Notes: a model not told the origin generated them from the letters alone. Positions 46,106 to 59,054 are shown, counted from the first letter of the stretch. The stretch: DNA of 64,000 nucleotides from Paralvinella palmiformis (GCA_025642065.1 JAODUP010000309.1:310001-374000), one strand, 5' to 3'. Made by a program: numbers and translations.

Positions 46106-47860
46106 GTTTGAATGAGAGAGATAGAATTGGATATCATGACTATGTAGCAGTTGGCGGTGTGCTAAATGGCCACTCGAAGTAATAGAATTTTGAAAGCGTA
46201 ACAGGTTCATCGGTGCTATCTAATGGCGAATACCCAGAGAATACCATTAACAAGGGAATTTATATCATGGTCTATTTGTGAATTCCATTCATTAATGGAT
46301 CGACACATTAACGTATTTGTGGCCACTTTCTCTTAATTATCACAGTGATAATTGGAGTATGTTTCTAGGTTTAACATGCTCTATGATACCTTAAATTGGC
46401 CACTAACTCACTTTTTTGATGGTTATTTGATTTTAAAGCATTTGACGGGTTGCGTAGTAGGAGTCAAAGTCAACACCAATAAGATTACTACATTGCTTCC
46501 TATATTCGGCTTTAATCAAGTGTTCATGTTTGCGCTTGAAGCTAAGGTTAATGAAAGCGGCAATCAACCGATGTATTATAATATCCCATATTTGGGGAGC
46601 CGAGAATGCTCAATAATATTATTATTATTATTGCTGAAGGCGTGAGGTCGACTATTATGGACGCTCTGGCGGCGCTAGTTTATCACGGCGAATCGTCTGG
46701 ATATTCGTCGGGCTATCCAGATCGCATGCTGAGGGAAATGGCCTCTTCGCCTCCAGTCAACATTAATGCCACATCTGGGATACGACTGGCAGTAATCGGA
46801 ATAACGTCGTCGTGTGATCATCGGGCCAGAGACGGCTCATCTGTTGCATTATATATTAATACCTATGGTTAGTGGGTTCATCGCGGCACGCGTTGCTAAG
46901 TGGATCCCGTTTGTTTATTGTCCATCAGTCGGGATTCGATGAGGATGATGACTCGGACCACTATACACCGGACACCTGTTCGGCAAGACTGTGATCCGCG
47001 CCTTCTGGAAGATCGATAAGCGTATCATCTTATTATCGGATTTGCCGAAGCCGACAACTCGGAAGACCCCATCGCCGCTCGAGCTCTCCGCGTGCCAACA
47101 AAAACGACGCATTTTGCGGGGGATTTCAGCCGAATGCTTCCTACTGGATCAAAACGGCGTGATGAGTTTCACTTGGATTACAAGATGATTACTATGATAT
47201 ATTATGATGGAGACCGTCAGCCTGGTCATATATCTTACTTTCGATGATTCTTACACGACCATGTATTAGTCGCAGGTTCCGCCGTCAGTAAATCGGTTTT
47301 CCTCGGTCGAACACTAAAGTCTAATGGGCCAGAGAACGCCATAGGACTTTAACACAAGCCACACTCATCGTAACTTGATAATATGGTGATGTTTGTTTCA
47401 GTGCTATGGAAATACATATGCTTGCTTAGTCTAATTGGCCATTATAACATCGTTGGTTGGTCAATGAACATGATATACTTCTACGTAAACGTAAATCACA
47501 ATAGTTGCATTAGCAAAATTACGAAAACCAAGAAATTGTTCGAGCAGCTTCTAATGTTATTATTGAACTTTTGTTAATAAATTATCCCATTTATGATTAA
47601 TTAACGAAACGGATTTGCTTAGAGATCTAGATTTGAATAGTGGTACGATGTACCAATTTATTGAAATGATTAAATTTTCAGGTTTGGTTTTGATGCCCCG
47701 AGTTCTTTGCTATAAACGATATCAGAGTTCTATTGGGACGGGTCTGATAGTGCAGTTATTAGAGAACTGTACTGAAAACCTCCAGGCTGTATTTTCGAAA
47801 CCTGTTCTTACCTGTGTTTGTGGGATATGGTCCAGGTAGACAGACAAACAGACAGACAGA
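46106..47860. other. Intergenic unique sequence
   Basis: 46560-47200 is GC-richer, non-repetitive and CG-containing. The open frames in it (for example 46606-46872 and 46991-47188) show no familiar motif. The rest is AT-rich. (TA)n and (GT)n follow at 47866-47928. Confidence 0.55.
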
Positions 47861-47863
47861 CAG

Positions 47864-47932
<69 letters not shown>

Positions 47933-47944
47933 ATAATACGCATT

Positions 47945-48485
47945 TCGGCTGTTGATATGTTTTTCTCCCAATGACACTTATATATCTATATATAAATAGA
48001 TATTATTTTTTCTCAGCAATCAGTGTTTCTCTTAATCTGTCAGCTCAACGCACTAGAAACACAACAGCTAGTAAAACCTATCTCTGGGATATAGAAGACA
48101 AGTGTCCATTGGTTGACCTAACTGCTTAGATATTTTTATAAACCCCGTCAAAACTCTAGTCACAGATCATCAGGCATACTAAGATAGTTGATACATGTGC
48201 GAAGTTGTTTCGCTACGTCGAATTATTAGCTGATACATAAAACATTTAGCAATTTTTAAGAATGACAATAAAACCGTTGTCAGTCAACACAAGTTTAATA
48301 GTTCAATGAAATGAAACGGGATCTCATAACCGAGTATTTGATCTTGAAAATATAATCCAATCAGATAGTTTAATTACTGTGATTACTGTTTTAAGTTTCA
48401 TTAATTGGCTATTTGATGATCAGTACCATCGGATATTCGGGATCTATAGAATTCAGTTTCCGAGAGTTCGTTCTGGATAGTCTTC
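47945..48485 (-). repeat. Inverted, diverged copy of an array block
   Basis: ttctcccaatgaca, gtccattggttgacctaa and actctagtcacagatcatcag match, in reverse complement, the block at 44440-44900 and partly unit 4 at 37130-37370. Confidence 0.75.
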
Positions 48486-48637
48486 GCTGTATTAAGACAA
48501 GGCGTAATTACGTTCTTTTTTAATTAATGTTTGCAAAAGAAGACCCGAAACCATATTTTGTATACATTTGATTTAAAAGGGTGTATGTAAATTATAAAAG
48601 GATGTTGTATCTGGTATTAGGTTTCGTGTGAGTACTA

Positions 48638-48823
48638 AATGATAATGATGGTTGGTGTTTTTTTCGGCCACTTTTGACCACGTGGTAGGCTAAATGGGCC
48701 GAGCGACCTCCAATCAAGCGAAGTCAAAGTTGAAAGAACCTCCAGATATGCCCACGCCGAGATTCGAACACGGGTGGTAGTGATCTGTGGTCCAACACGC
48801 TACCGTTAGACCACGGAGGCGAC
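48638..48823 (-). mobile_element. SINE family 1 copy
   Basis: Minus-strand head ends ccacggaggcgac on the plus strand; B box reads attcgaacac on the plus strand. The body ctaaatgggccgagcgacctcc and the short (ATC)-like tail are recognisable. Confidence 0.85.
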
Positions 48824-49105
48824 GGAAGTATTCAGCTTTTAAGTCGATGTGCGTTATTAACAGTTTCACCTATTCCACTCTAACAGCTCTACAGGACAGA
48901 AGTTTGGAATTTAATTAAATTAGTCATTTTTCTTTCTTTTCAAATTCGTATGTGTCTAATTTCGTAACGTTAGATGATAATTGGTAAACCCAAATTTCCC
49001 ACCCCCACCCAAAATGACACTCCAGACTAGCAGTTAATGGCTAGTCTTAATTGGCTCTCTGGTTATATCAACGGAGTAAATAATATTTAGGATAACATAA
49101 TATCA

Positions 49106-49137
<32 letters not shown>

Positions 49138-49140
<3 letters not shown>

Positions 49141-49281
49141 CAGTTAATCTGTATAATCAGGTAATATATATATTACCTGAAATTTTCAGGTAATCTGAAT
49201 TAAATCTCAATTAGCAATAGATGTATTACCTGAATATTTCAGGTAATATACATATTACCTGATTACACATATTAATTGTAA
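49138..49281. mobile_element. Foldback MITE, 144 bp, with 57-bp inverted arms
   Basis: Left arm 49138-49194 and right arm 49225-49281 are reverse complements with five mismatches, separated by 30 bp. Each arm also contains its own palindrome (tcaggtaata...tattacctga). It abuts (AT)n on the left and atatat on the right, fitting TA target preference. No coding capacity. A diverged relative is at about 60970-61090. Confidence 0.85.
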
Positions 49282-49850
49282 CATATATAGAGAAATAAGA
49301 ACTTAATATGTTATTGGTAATGTCTGTAGATTGATACTAAAATTAGTATGGATGATAATAAACAGTAATAAAATATAGAACATACAAATACGTACAATAT
49401 GAATTCGTCCAAGTGGAATTCGTTTACATTTTTTTCTACTATTTGAAATACGCCAAACAAGAATTACAACATTTTAGACGATTCCGAGTCATTCATCGCT
49501 GAATATTAGTAATACTCTCTTTTCCAATTTTTCAAGGAACAGAAAAAGGTCGGTACAGCGTCGGGGTTCAGTGATATGTACGGCTGTGTGCGTGCGTCAT
49601 CGGATTACGAGTGATATTTAACACCGTATCGCTGTTTAGTGATCCCAAGTTGACCAGGTGCATCGTAAAAACGAAACGACCAAGAATCGAACCTCGTCGA
49701 ACCGAGATAACGAATATAAAACATCGGACAGAATAGAATAAACAGACACTCTCACTCTCACTCTCTCTCACTCTCTCTCTCTGTGAGAACGTTGTTCGAT
49801 ATGCGTCTGAAAACAGCATAGCACTTAACCGGACAAACCAAACGTATCTT
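49282..49850. other. Intergenic; no gene recognised
   Basis: AT-rich unique sequence with a short (CT)-type tract at 49747-49782. Confidence 0.6.
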
Positions 49851-49861
49851 TTAACGCAGAG

Positions 49862-50054
49862 GAAAAGAGGCGCATCCGTGGTCTAGCTGTAGCGTATTGG
49901 ACCACAGATCACTACCACCCGTGTTCGAATCTCGGCGTGGCCATATCTGAAGGTTGTTTCATCGTTGACTTTGCTTCATAATCTTTGAAGGCCGTTCGGC
50001 CCATTTAGCCTACCATGTGCACAAAGTGGCCCTATAACACCAATCATCATCAGC
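49862..50054 (+). mobile_element. SINE family 1 copy with target duplication
   Basis: Head gcatccgtggtctagctgta, B box GTGTTCGAATC, body ttcatcgttgacttt and tail caatcatcatc. Flanked by ttaacgcagag at 49851-49861 and 50055-50065. Confidence 0.92.
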
Positions 50055-50065
50055 TTAACGCAGAG

Positions 50066-50700
50066 AAAAATATTAATGTGATAAGATTGATTAAATGCAG
50101 GATTTTAGGTCCATAAGGATCAGTGGTACTGACTTACCTCGATCAAATCGTATAATGCTGTTTTCATTCGAATCGGGATTATAACGGTGACGTGATCACT
50201 TTATGTGCACATTTTCGTTCAAATCATTTTCATCAATAAATATTTCTTTAGACGAACAGTAACTCCCCTTTTCTCTAGGGTTAGAAAAAAGTAATCAAAG
50301 TTTATTTTTATTTATGATTTTACAAAAATAGCTTTCATCGGTCTGTAGTGTGCCGGGTTTAGAATCTAGGATATATTCTAAGTAAAACAGGACAACAGTA
50401 AGGAATGCCAATCTTGGAAGTCTGGGATGACATCGAAAAGTATCGGGAGAGAGACGGACCAATTATCATCTGGGAAGGCTGAGATAAGTGGATGTTTGGC
50501 TGATGGGTCATTCATCGGAACATGATATTGGATGAAGACGTTCGTCGGCAGTTAGTTGATGTTTCATGCTTCAACGCATCAAATTGGTGGCTCGAATAGA
50601 ACAAGCGAATTTTAGTTTAGTTTTGGCGAAGATTGAAAACTAAAACAAATAATCACGTTCTAGAACAAAACCATCACAACACACGTGCATATACGCACAC
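50066..50700. other. Intergenic; no gene recognised
   Basis: Unique sequence with no recognisable motif, ending in a CA/GCAC-like tract (50680-50708) where the next repeat fragment starts. Confidence 0.6.
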
Positions 50701-50709
50701 ATGCACGCA

Positions 50710-51910
50710 AATAGGTCAAATAGATCAAGTGGATAGGCGCTTTAATTTAGATCCCACCACACCTAACTGCATATACTTAGGGACGCTAAATTAAGCGTGA
50801 ATGAACGTTCCCTTAGTGATGAACGGAAACGTATGAGGGTTAGCTGTTAGGTTCGAGTAAATCGTAGTATTTACTCAGGTTTGAGACGATATTTCGTTCT
50901 AGTCCAGTAATAATCCATTGTGCGGTATTGCTACTTTGTTTTTTTATTTTAGTTTAATCGCTTTAGTGAGTCCATACTGTGTTAGTGTGCATTCTCTTTG
51001 TTGTGGACAAACTGTAATGTTTGTTAACACGCTGAGGCTATATATAGGGCTTGAAACTGTGTTAGTGTACATTCTCTTGTTATGGACAAACTGTAATGTT
51101 TGTTAACACGCTGGGGCTATATATAGGGCTTGAATTTTCACTTAGGTTAGAGAAGAACTTCGACGCCAGACCAGTCGGACGTGTATTGATACACGGTTCA
51201 TATAGGTAGGATTTATTCAGCTATTCGAACCCAGAATAAAGCTGAGGTCAGCATCTGAGGTGTCGAAATGCTTTATATACAGGTTTCTTTTGGACCACAG
51301 AAAATTACTGTTGAATGTAAACTGTGGTGTCAAAATAGTTTGATATGTATGTAGCAAGTCACCATTGAACCACACGCACGTGTTTGTTGCGAGCTGTGGT
51401 ATCAAATGGTATGTTTTTACGTGCTTCCGCTTTTTGTACGTAGCCTGCATGTAGCCGCTTTCCTGTGGGCGTGACATATTTGTCGCGTACGAAAAGCGAA
51501 TTAGCTGGTTCCCACAGGCTGATGAGTAGACCAGACACATGCTTAGGTATACGCACACATTTATCAATATGTGGAGGTATTGAACATTTAATATTTAGAT
51601 TAATGTATGTATAGTTGTATTTAGATTTATGGAGATAGGTTTCGAAGGAGGTTTAGATATGTTGATGCTCTGTGCCTGTTGCCTCTTACTATGTACCCTA
51701 AACACACACACACACACGCATACACATAGGTTAACGAATGGTTGGACAGGGGAATGGACACGCGATGTTCACATATATTTTATGGTATGTGTATATGTAT
51801 TTGTACCTGATTTCAATAAATACCTAATTCAAAATGGCCTTAGAGGTAAACAACATCAGATCTTCCAGGCAATATATCGTACATTGAGAGCAAAATTGAC
51901 AAAGACAAAC
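50710..51910 (+). repeat. Dispersed array fragment spanning a unit tail and the next unit's head
   Basis: 50710-51310 matches unit 2 from about 29325. 51323-51700 is the tail, almost identical to 4326-4735. After (CA)n, 51726-51907 is almost identical to the head of unit 5 at 38153-38336. It also holds a private 80-bp tandem duplication at 50976-51055 and 51056-51134. Confidence 0.9.
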
Positions 51911-51914
51911 AAAT

Positions 51915-52345
51915 ATATATATATATATATACATATATATATACACACGCACACGCGCGCATGCGTGCGCAATATTGATTACATATATTAGCGTTTATAC
52001 ATTGACATTAGCAGATTATTGTTATTGATGAGTCGAATAAATTAAACTTTTTATACTACAACTGCTATTACGACGAATACTACTACTACTACTACTACTA
52101 CTACTACAACTATTATTATTATTACTACTACTACTACCACTACTATTACTACTACTACTACTACTACTACTTCTACTACTTCTACTTCTACTACTATTGC
52201 TACTACTACTTCTACTACTATTACTACTACCACTAATACTACTATTACTACTACTACTACTACTACTACTCCCACTACTCCTACTAGTAGTAGTTCTACT
52301 ACTACTACTACTATTACTACTATTGCTACCACTACTATTATTAGT
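51915..52345. repeat. (TA)n/(CA)n then a long (ACT)n trinucleotide tract
   Basis: 51915-51960 is TA/CA/GC alternation. 52075-52345 is an imperfect (act)n array. Its long open frames on both strands (poly-Leu or poly-Val) are artefacts of the repeat. Confidence 0.95.
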
Positions 52346-52399
52346 ACTATTACGAACAACAACAATTACGACGAGGACAAAAACTTTACCGATACTACA

Positions 52400-55300
52400 G
52401 ATTTAGTAAAACTGTCATAGTTGTTAAAAAGATAATGAAAAAGAAGAGATTCTTAAGAACAGATAAAAGATCCCCAATAAATGATCCCCTTTCCAATCGT
52501 ATCCAATAACCTGCTGCACGACGTGGGGAGTCTGTCATAATTCGGGTTTATTTCCGAATCAACACAACCAGCAACAAAATGTTACTAATAACCGGATAAT
52601 CGGACACAAATCCCGGTCGAGATAAACGGATGTACACCGTCCGCTTTTGTCGGCGAATACTGTCAATTCTGATGAGATGATCAGCTCCAGATATGCCGGA
52701 GACTGATATCTGGATCTGGTAGTCAACAAAAGGCCCCGGCTACAGATGTGTATTGCTCATAGCGGCGAAATCCAATCGCTGGCTTGAAAGGCTCCCCCCC
52801 CACACACATATTTACCCGACGATTGAACGGCTAGACGCAGTAACAACGCCATGCCTCTAGGTTGAGGGGGGAGGGGGGTGTGTGGCGGAAGGGCAGAGGC
52901 AGTCTCTGAAGCTGAACAGATACACGGATTGGCGATGACAAAATTCACTGCTTCAGGCGCGCCGTTGTCTGGCGCTGGGACGCCTACAATGACCTACTAA
53001 TCAAGGTCATAAAGCGGAAATAACTCATCCGGAATTCCACTTAAAGATCGATCCCACCGGGCGCATATTTCACAGTTATGATCAATTGTTTCGAATAGAA
53101 GCCGGTTGCGTCCGGAACGTTGTTATTCGGCGGCCGAAGAGCGACGCCGGCGTCCTCCAACCTGGAAATATATCGCTCATCCCCAGATCCCTATAAAGAT
53201 CCGGAACGCTGACCCTGAACGCGTTTATTCCGAGCTAAACGTTATTCATCGATCGGGTTAAGCGGACCGAGCCATATCCAGGTTTACGGCTGACATCTCC
53301 AACCTAAGATTTATAATCCGGGATACTGGCGAGTCTCATTAAAAAGAGTAAACTTTTCTGCCATTTCTGATTAGAGGAACGGCTCAACGCTCGTGGTTGG
53401 TATTAAATTCATTCGGGCATTGCGTTGTTAATACCATAACCGTTGAATTATATTACAATGATTTAAGTCAGTTGGTGTAATTGTTCTTTACTGTGAAAGT
53501 TTAAGCCGTAAAATGTCCGTCTGTTACAGTAACGAGGACATCCCAGAAACGGTACTTAAGCTCTGGACAAATTGTGCTGATACGAAAGTTTATGGCCCCG
53601 AGGGAGAGGCGACCTGAACAAACTGATATTGATCCAGAACGTCGACTGAACACGATTGGAATGAAAGGATTCGATCACTGGACAGCCAGTCAGTCCCAGT
53701 CCGAAAAACTGTATATTAGAATGTAGCGCGACTGATTTGCCCGCCGCGCCCTCCCCCGAACAGTCCGTTCTACCATCGCTGATACATCCGAGGATGTGTT
53801 GGCTGAAAATATGAGTCGAAGATGGTTTGTTTGTGGAAATGTAAGAAATTTACTTTCGTGCGTATACCAACAAGGAATAGTTCTGTCGCGGAATAAAATG
53901 TATGCCATTTGAACGCCATCTTGCCACACAACAAACTTGTCTCGCCCTTTGGTGGTATCCCGAGTCCTATTTTTAGATTGCGAAGTAATCGCAGATTTTT
54001 TTGTCTTTCGGAAAACCGAATTACCGATTTTTAAATACAAAACAGCGCCAGAGTCGGTAGGGATACTCATCCGAAATATTGTGCGAAATCATGACGCGGT
54101 ATTGACGGTGTTCATTAATCACAACAGATAGATACAACATATTGACGCTCTAAAACTGTACATCGGAAGAGTAGCTACTACATTTAGATGTAAACTTGTG
54201 GGCAGAGGGGATCCTTTTATATCTGATGAAAGAAACGCGTCATCTAAGGTAGTGAGCGAGTAATGCAATTAACCTAAACATTGGCTACAGTCGGGACATT
54301 TAGCTTAATATGGAACATAATGAAAATAGTATTCTAAAGTTACGGTTAACGTTTGGTTTTTGAACGCTAAGTTAGATAGCCACAATTCGAAGGAAACGAC
54401 AATGTAAAATTGTTTTGAACGTGGCCGATCAAACTGAAGAAGTTAGCAACTAAGTATAGCAACTTTATCGTGCCGAACTCTTGAAGAAAATGCGTCATTG
54501 TCGGAGCCAGTTCAAATGAGTAAAGAACACCTTCAAAAGGGGGGGGGGGTTCGCAGCGAACCTGTAACGCACAACCGACACTACGGTACGCTCTGTACGG
54601 AAGGTAAACGACTCAAATTGATTCAGGAACTTGGCATTGCGTCCACTAAGTTCAGCCGATGGCTGAAGAAAGTGAAGACAAGGAGACGTCGAACAAAATA
54701 ATGCGCACACACTCACTTCGTTCTAGTATAAAGCAGGACTTCTCTAAATGTTCCAACATAGGATCCTGCAGAAAGTAGAATGGGGGTGGTGGTCAATTAT
54801 CAAGAAACGATAACCAACCCCTACATCAAGTTTGTGGGTAAACGAGGACAAAAAATTAACTGTTTCATCCACTGAAAAAAATGCTTGATCTTGTCCGTGA
54901 TTTATGAAGTGAACATTCCATTTTAAAGCAATTTGCGTTGGTATTTCTATATGGAACGTGCATACCCTTGAAGTATTTGATTGTATTTACTAATAAAAAC
55001 TGGTAGTCCTTTTCGAAATAATAATTAAAAGGTTATTTGAGTCCCTGATAGGCTTATTGTGTCTACAGTAAACGTGTTGTAAAATGATCAAGGGCCCATT
55101 GCGAATTGCAAGGTGGCACACTCCATTCCAATGGAGAATGCTAATGCGGAAGTGTCGAGCCAATGTACACAATACTTCATTCTTGCACTGAGGTTGAATT
55201 ACACCAAGTCATACTCTTGTATGTGTTCGTTCACTAACGAAGAGTATTTTGTTATGGTGTCTTCCTAATGACAAGAAATAAACTACTTCAATATATTTGG

Positions 55301-55440
55301 ATTTCAGCTAAAAAAAATTTTTATTTCATTTGCAACAGAAATATACTGTAGTTTATTTATCTAACAGTGTGTTAATTGGATCACCAAAGAGTAAGATATG
55401 AAATCATCGGTGGATTTATATATATCGTCTTTGTGTCATT
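52400..55440. other. Intergenic unique sequence, GC-richer at 52480-53350
   Basis: 52480-53350 is non-repetitive and CG-rich for this window. 53690-54070 (minus) has an open frame with an exon-like segment discussed in the findings. The rest, including 54100-55440, shows no known motif. Confidence 0.5.
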
Positions 55441-55465
55441 ACTGCAGAGGCGCCCATTTCATCCT

Positions 55466-55762
55466 CACTCACTCACTCACTCACTCACTCACTCACTCAC
55501 TCACTCACTCACTCACTCCCCCCCCCACCACCATCACCACCACCCCCCCCCCCCCCCTCACCCCACCACCACCCCCCACCACCACCACCCCCCCCACCAC
55601 CACCACCACCCCACCACCACTCATTATACCACCACCCCACCACCACCACCACCACCACCACCACCCCACCACCACCCCACCACCACCACCACCACCACCA
55701 CCACCCCACCACCACCACCACCACCACCACCACCACCACCCCACCACCACCACCACCACCGT
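55466..55762. repeat. (ACTC)n followed by (CCA)n/poly-C low complexity
   Basis: (actc)n at 55466-55517, C runs near 55518 and 55545, then (cac)n to 55760. The open frames across it (His/Pro/Thr or Gly/Val/Trp) are repeat artefacts. Confidence 0.97.
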
Positions 55763-55863
55763 CTGAGCACATGCACGCGGAGTTTAAGAGTTTTGATCAC
55801 GCACGCACGCATGCATGCATGCACGCACTCATATTAATTTTATTTATAAATACATTAACAGTA

Positions 55864-55975
55864 GCGCCATCTCGTGAATGAATTAGCGGTAATACTGCCA
55901 TCTGGTGAATAATTTAGCGATAATTCTGCCATCTGGTGAATGATCCATCGGAATCCTGCCATCTGGCGAATGTTT
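55864..55975 (+). promoter_or_regulatory. Four CTCF-like motifs in a 30-31 bp tandem array
   Basis: gcgccatctcgtgaat at 55864 is followed by ctgccatctggtgaat at 55895 and 55926, and ctgccatctggcgaat at 55956. The core GCCATCTGGTG resembles the bilaterian CTCF motif (GCGCCATCT.GTGG in one orientation). The regulatory reading is inference; it is also simply a 31-bp minisatellite. Confidence 0.45.
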
Positions 55976-55989
55976 TTATGATTAAGCAA

Positions 55990-56235
55990 CTTCTTTGCTT
56001 ACTTTAAATCTTGCTCCTGTCTAGGGCTACATGTCCAATCATAGTCCCCACCAATGGCTTATTCACCGCCGCTTAAGACTCTTTTGTCAGAATATTTTGC
56101 GAAAAAAAGGACATATTCGCACATATATTAATATTGGAGGTAACTTATATTTATATTTAATTGGAATTTCACCTATACAAGATTATCTCAAAAGCACACT
56201 TAGTAAAGGCAAGTCCTTTCGTCAGCTACGATCGG

Positions 56236-56279
<44 letters not shown>

Positions 56280-56565
56280 TGAAGCTAATAAATAAACAAG
56301 TTTGCTGCCACTGTGAGTTTATAATATAAACTATCCCTTAATCACAACATTTATAACTTCAGATATTGCTAAGTGAGGAAGTGTCGAAGACTATCTCATA
56401 AACAAAATAACAAAGACGCTACCACGTGTGTCTTATCCGTTGAAAGGAAAGTTGACCAAAATAAATAGATGTATTAGTTCCTATATACCAGCCAAACAAT
56501 GTCTGAATAGGTAGAAAAGTGTGTTATTTAGCCATACACTAGGACGGGAGTCATGCATAGCTCTA
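55990..56565. other. Intergenic; (AAT)n at 56237-56278
   Basis: Unique AT-rich sequence apart from the microsatellite. The open frame 56031-56282 runs into the repeat and has no known motif. Confidence 0.55.
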
Positions 56566-56568
56566 GTC

Positions 56569-56760
56569 GGGGCGCCTCTGTGGTCTAGCGGTAGCGTGTT
56601 GGACTACAGATCACTACCACCCGTATTCAAATCTCGGCGTGGGCATATCTGAAGGTTGTTTCGTCTTTGACTTCGCTTCATTACCTTTGGAGGTCGCTCG
56701 GCCCATTTAGCCTACGATGTGCACAGAAGTGGCCGTAAAACACCAATCATCATCATCATC
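56569..56760 (+). mobile_element. SINE family 1 copy, the most intact in the window
   Basis: Full head gcgcctctgtggtctagcgg with A box TGGTCTAGCGGT; the B box region reads GTATTCAAATC. Body ttacctttggaggtcgctcg, cccatttagcctac, gtggccgtaaaa and an (ATC)n tail to 56760. Confidence 0.92.
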
Positions 56761-57320
56761 AGTAGTGGCAATGTAAAGTTAGAAATCAATAAGCTGCAGG
56801 GCTTTCGAGTCCAAGCATAAAGAGGCTGAAATGTGCGGCATGTTTCATTCGTCAACCACCAATATTCCGATGTTTCTCTAGCATGCTTCATCCATCCCAT
56901 TAGTGCTAAGTAGATCAGTCAGCAAACGCCAAATGAAACAACGCCTAGCACACCTGTTTAAAAGGCATAAACGAGTAATTTTGTTATTCGTCAAAGGATT
57001 AAAACGATTGAAATAATTTTTCTGGACCTCAGATGACTGACACACGAAATGGCGTAGAGTATATCGCATCATATCATATCAACGGATGAAAATATAGGAA
57101 ATACACCACTTGATTCACCAGTTGACGTAAAATATTGATAACGCTAGACGTTTTAGGCCTGTCAAGTGCCAGTCACTTCTCACTGGCGAAGTGAATTATT
57201 TATCAAAGCCATTATCAGCCTTACATAAGACTGAAGTCCATTAGGATTAGACGTACTGCATAAAGCACCTCTGACATTGCTATCAAAACTACGTCTAAAT
57301 CACCAGGTTTCGGTCAGGAT

Positions 57321-57485
<165 letters not shown>

Positions 57486-57764
57486 TGTAAGGAATAAAAG
57501 AGAAACATCAGCTTTTATATCATCATTAGAAAGCATCCATTTTCTGTGACAAGCTCAATATTATTAACCTGATGATACTATTGTCACTGTTTGACATTTT
57601 CTGGTGCATATTTATTTGAAAAAAGGCTGTTATTAATCGTATAGTAATTAGAAATAAATCACCATATAGCTTGTTGGCCTGCTATTAATTGTGATAGCCA
57701 GATGACCATATTATAATAAAACGGCTCTAGGACTGACATTTGGCACCTCCATTGTACGAGTGTT

Positions 57765-57915
57765 AGCTCGAGTGGCCTCGTATCTCACCACCTGAGTTCA
57801 ATACACGGGCTGGGTGTGTCTGAAAGATGTTTCATCTTTCTCTTCCCCTTATTACAGTTGGAGGTCGCCATTACCGTTTAGCATGCTTTGTGCACAACAA
57901 TGGGCTTAAAATGGG
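57765..57915 (+). mobile_element. Decayed SINE family 1 copy
   Basis: Diverged head (ctcgagtggcctcgtatctcaccacctgag) and recognisable body tgtttcatctttctcttcc, gttggaggtcgcc and tttgtgcac. No target duplication was found. Confidence 0.65.
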
Positions 57916-58417
57916 AAATATCCTTTTCTGGGACTAATACTTGCTACTCTCTAGTGATGGCTACAGTCGATACTGGATTTAGAGATCCGGACATGTCATT
58001 TTAGACACTTTTGTTTATGATGCAGTATTACTTATCGTGCATTACACTTTCGGTTAATTTTATTTATTGGCGTCAATTAATCAGAGCACTGGATCATAGA
58101 TCTCTCATCCCACATATTTAATGCATTATGCTGGATAAAGTTTGAGATTGCTTTATTCGAAGGCATGGTACGTTTAGAACGGATTAATCCGAAGTTAACC
58201 ATGCTACCTGTTTGAACATATATATGGAAATGATGTGCACGAAATAGGTAAACAGTGTAAAGGATATTGCTATTTGTTTATTTCAAAATTAGCAACCACC
58301 ATTTATTATTAAAAGAAAACCCAGAAGGGCAATAATGATATTCAGATGATGATATATCAAACTGTATATGCTCTCCTAGAACGGACTCTCTCTCTCCATA
58401 CTCTCTCTCTCCCTCCC

Positions 58418-58470
<53 letters not shown>

Positions 58471-59050
58471 TATAAATAATTTAATTTGTTATTCAGAATC
58501 TAATATATAGCTTAATCTCATCATATTGACTGTTCTTGGCCTTTATACAGTCTATGCTTTAATGACACCTACTCGAGGCTATACATCTGTCTACGTACGT
58601 AGGCTAATCCAGATTGATATTCTCACTAAGACGAACGATATTTCAAATACAGATACACTCATCAGCGCGGTTACTAAGAACCATCATTTATTAGCCTAAA
58701 GCATTGTCCTTATCTGAAGAAGATTGACTATTAGACGAATCTCCTACATTCCGTTTCGTTGATTTATATATTTTCGTCTTCTCAAGGTCATATACGTTCA
58801 CGTGGAGACCAGGAATGTGGAGTTTGGTGGAGGCGTTTTACAGAATACTACAGTTTATAATTCAACCAGAATTTACTTCTTAATAATTTTGTTGGTTATA
58901 TTATTATTTTTGTTCAGGTATGATCACTGATGGCTCACATTAGAAATATCGCACGTAATTTCGGTGTATCCTTGGGTTAATTACGTAGATGGCCTGGTTA
59001 CTTTGAAAATTATTACTTTGTTTTTGGTGAAACCAAGTTTGTTTGTTTGT
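57916..59050. other. Intergenic; no gene recognised
   Basis: (CT)n then (TA)n at 58384-58466; otherwise unique AT-rich sequence without protein-like frames. Confidence 0.6.
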
Positions 59051-59054
59051 TTGA

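Noticed and set aside
46606..47188. Possible coding exons in the 46.6-47.2 kb island
   Set aside because: The frames are short, overlap on both strands and have no recognised motifs or convincing splice sites.
52051..52406. Long open frames of poly-Val/Ile and poly-Leu
   Set aside because: They translate the (ACT)n trinucleotide tract on both strands and have no non-repeat protein sequence.
55376..55837. His/Pro/Thr-rich 153-residue frame and Gly/Val/Trp-rich opposite frames
   Set aside because: They are produced by (ACTC)n, (CCA)n and poly-C; no start context, splice sites or homologous domain.
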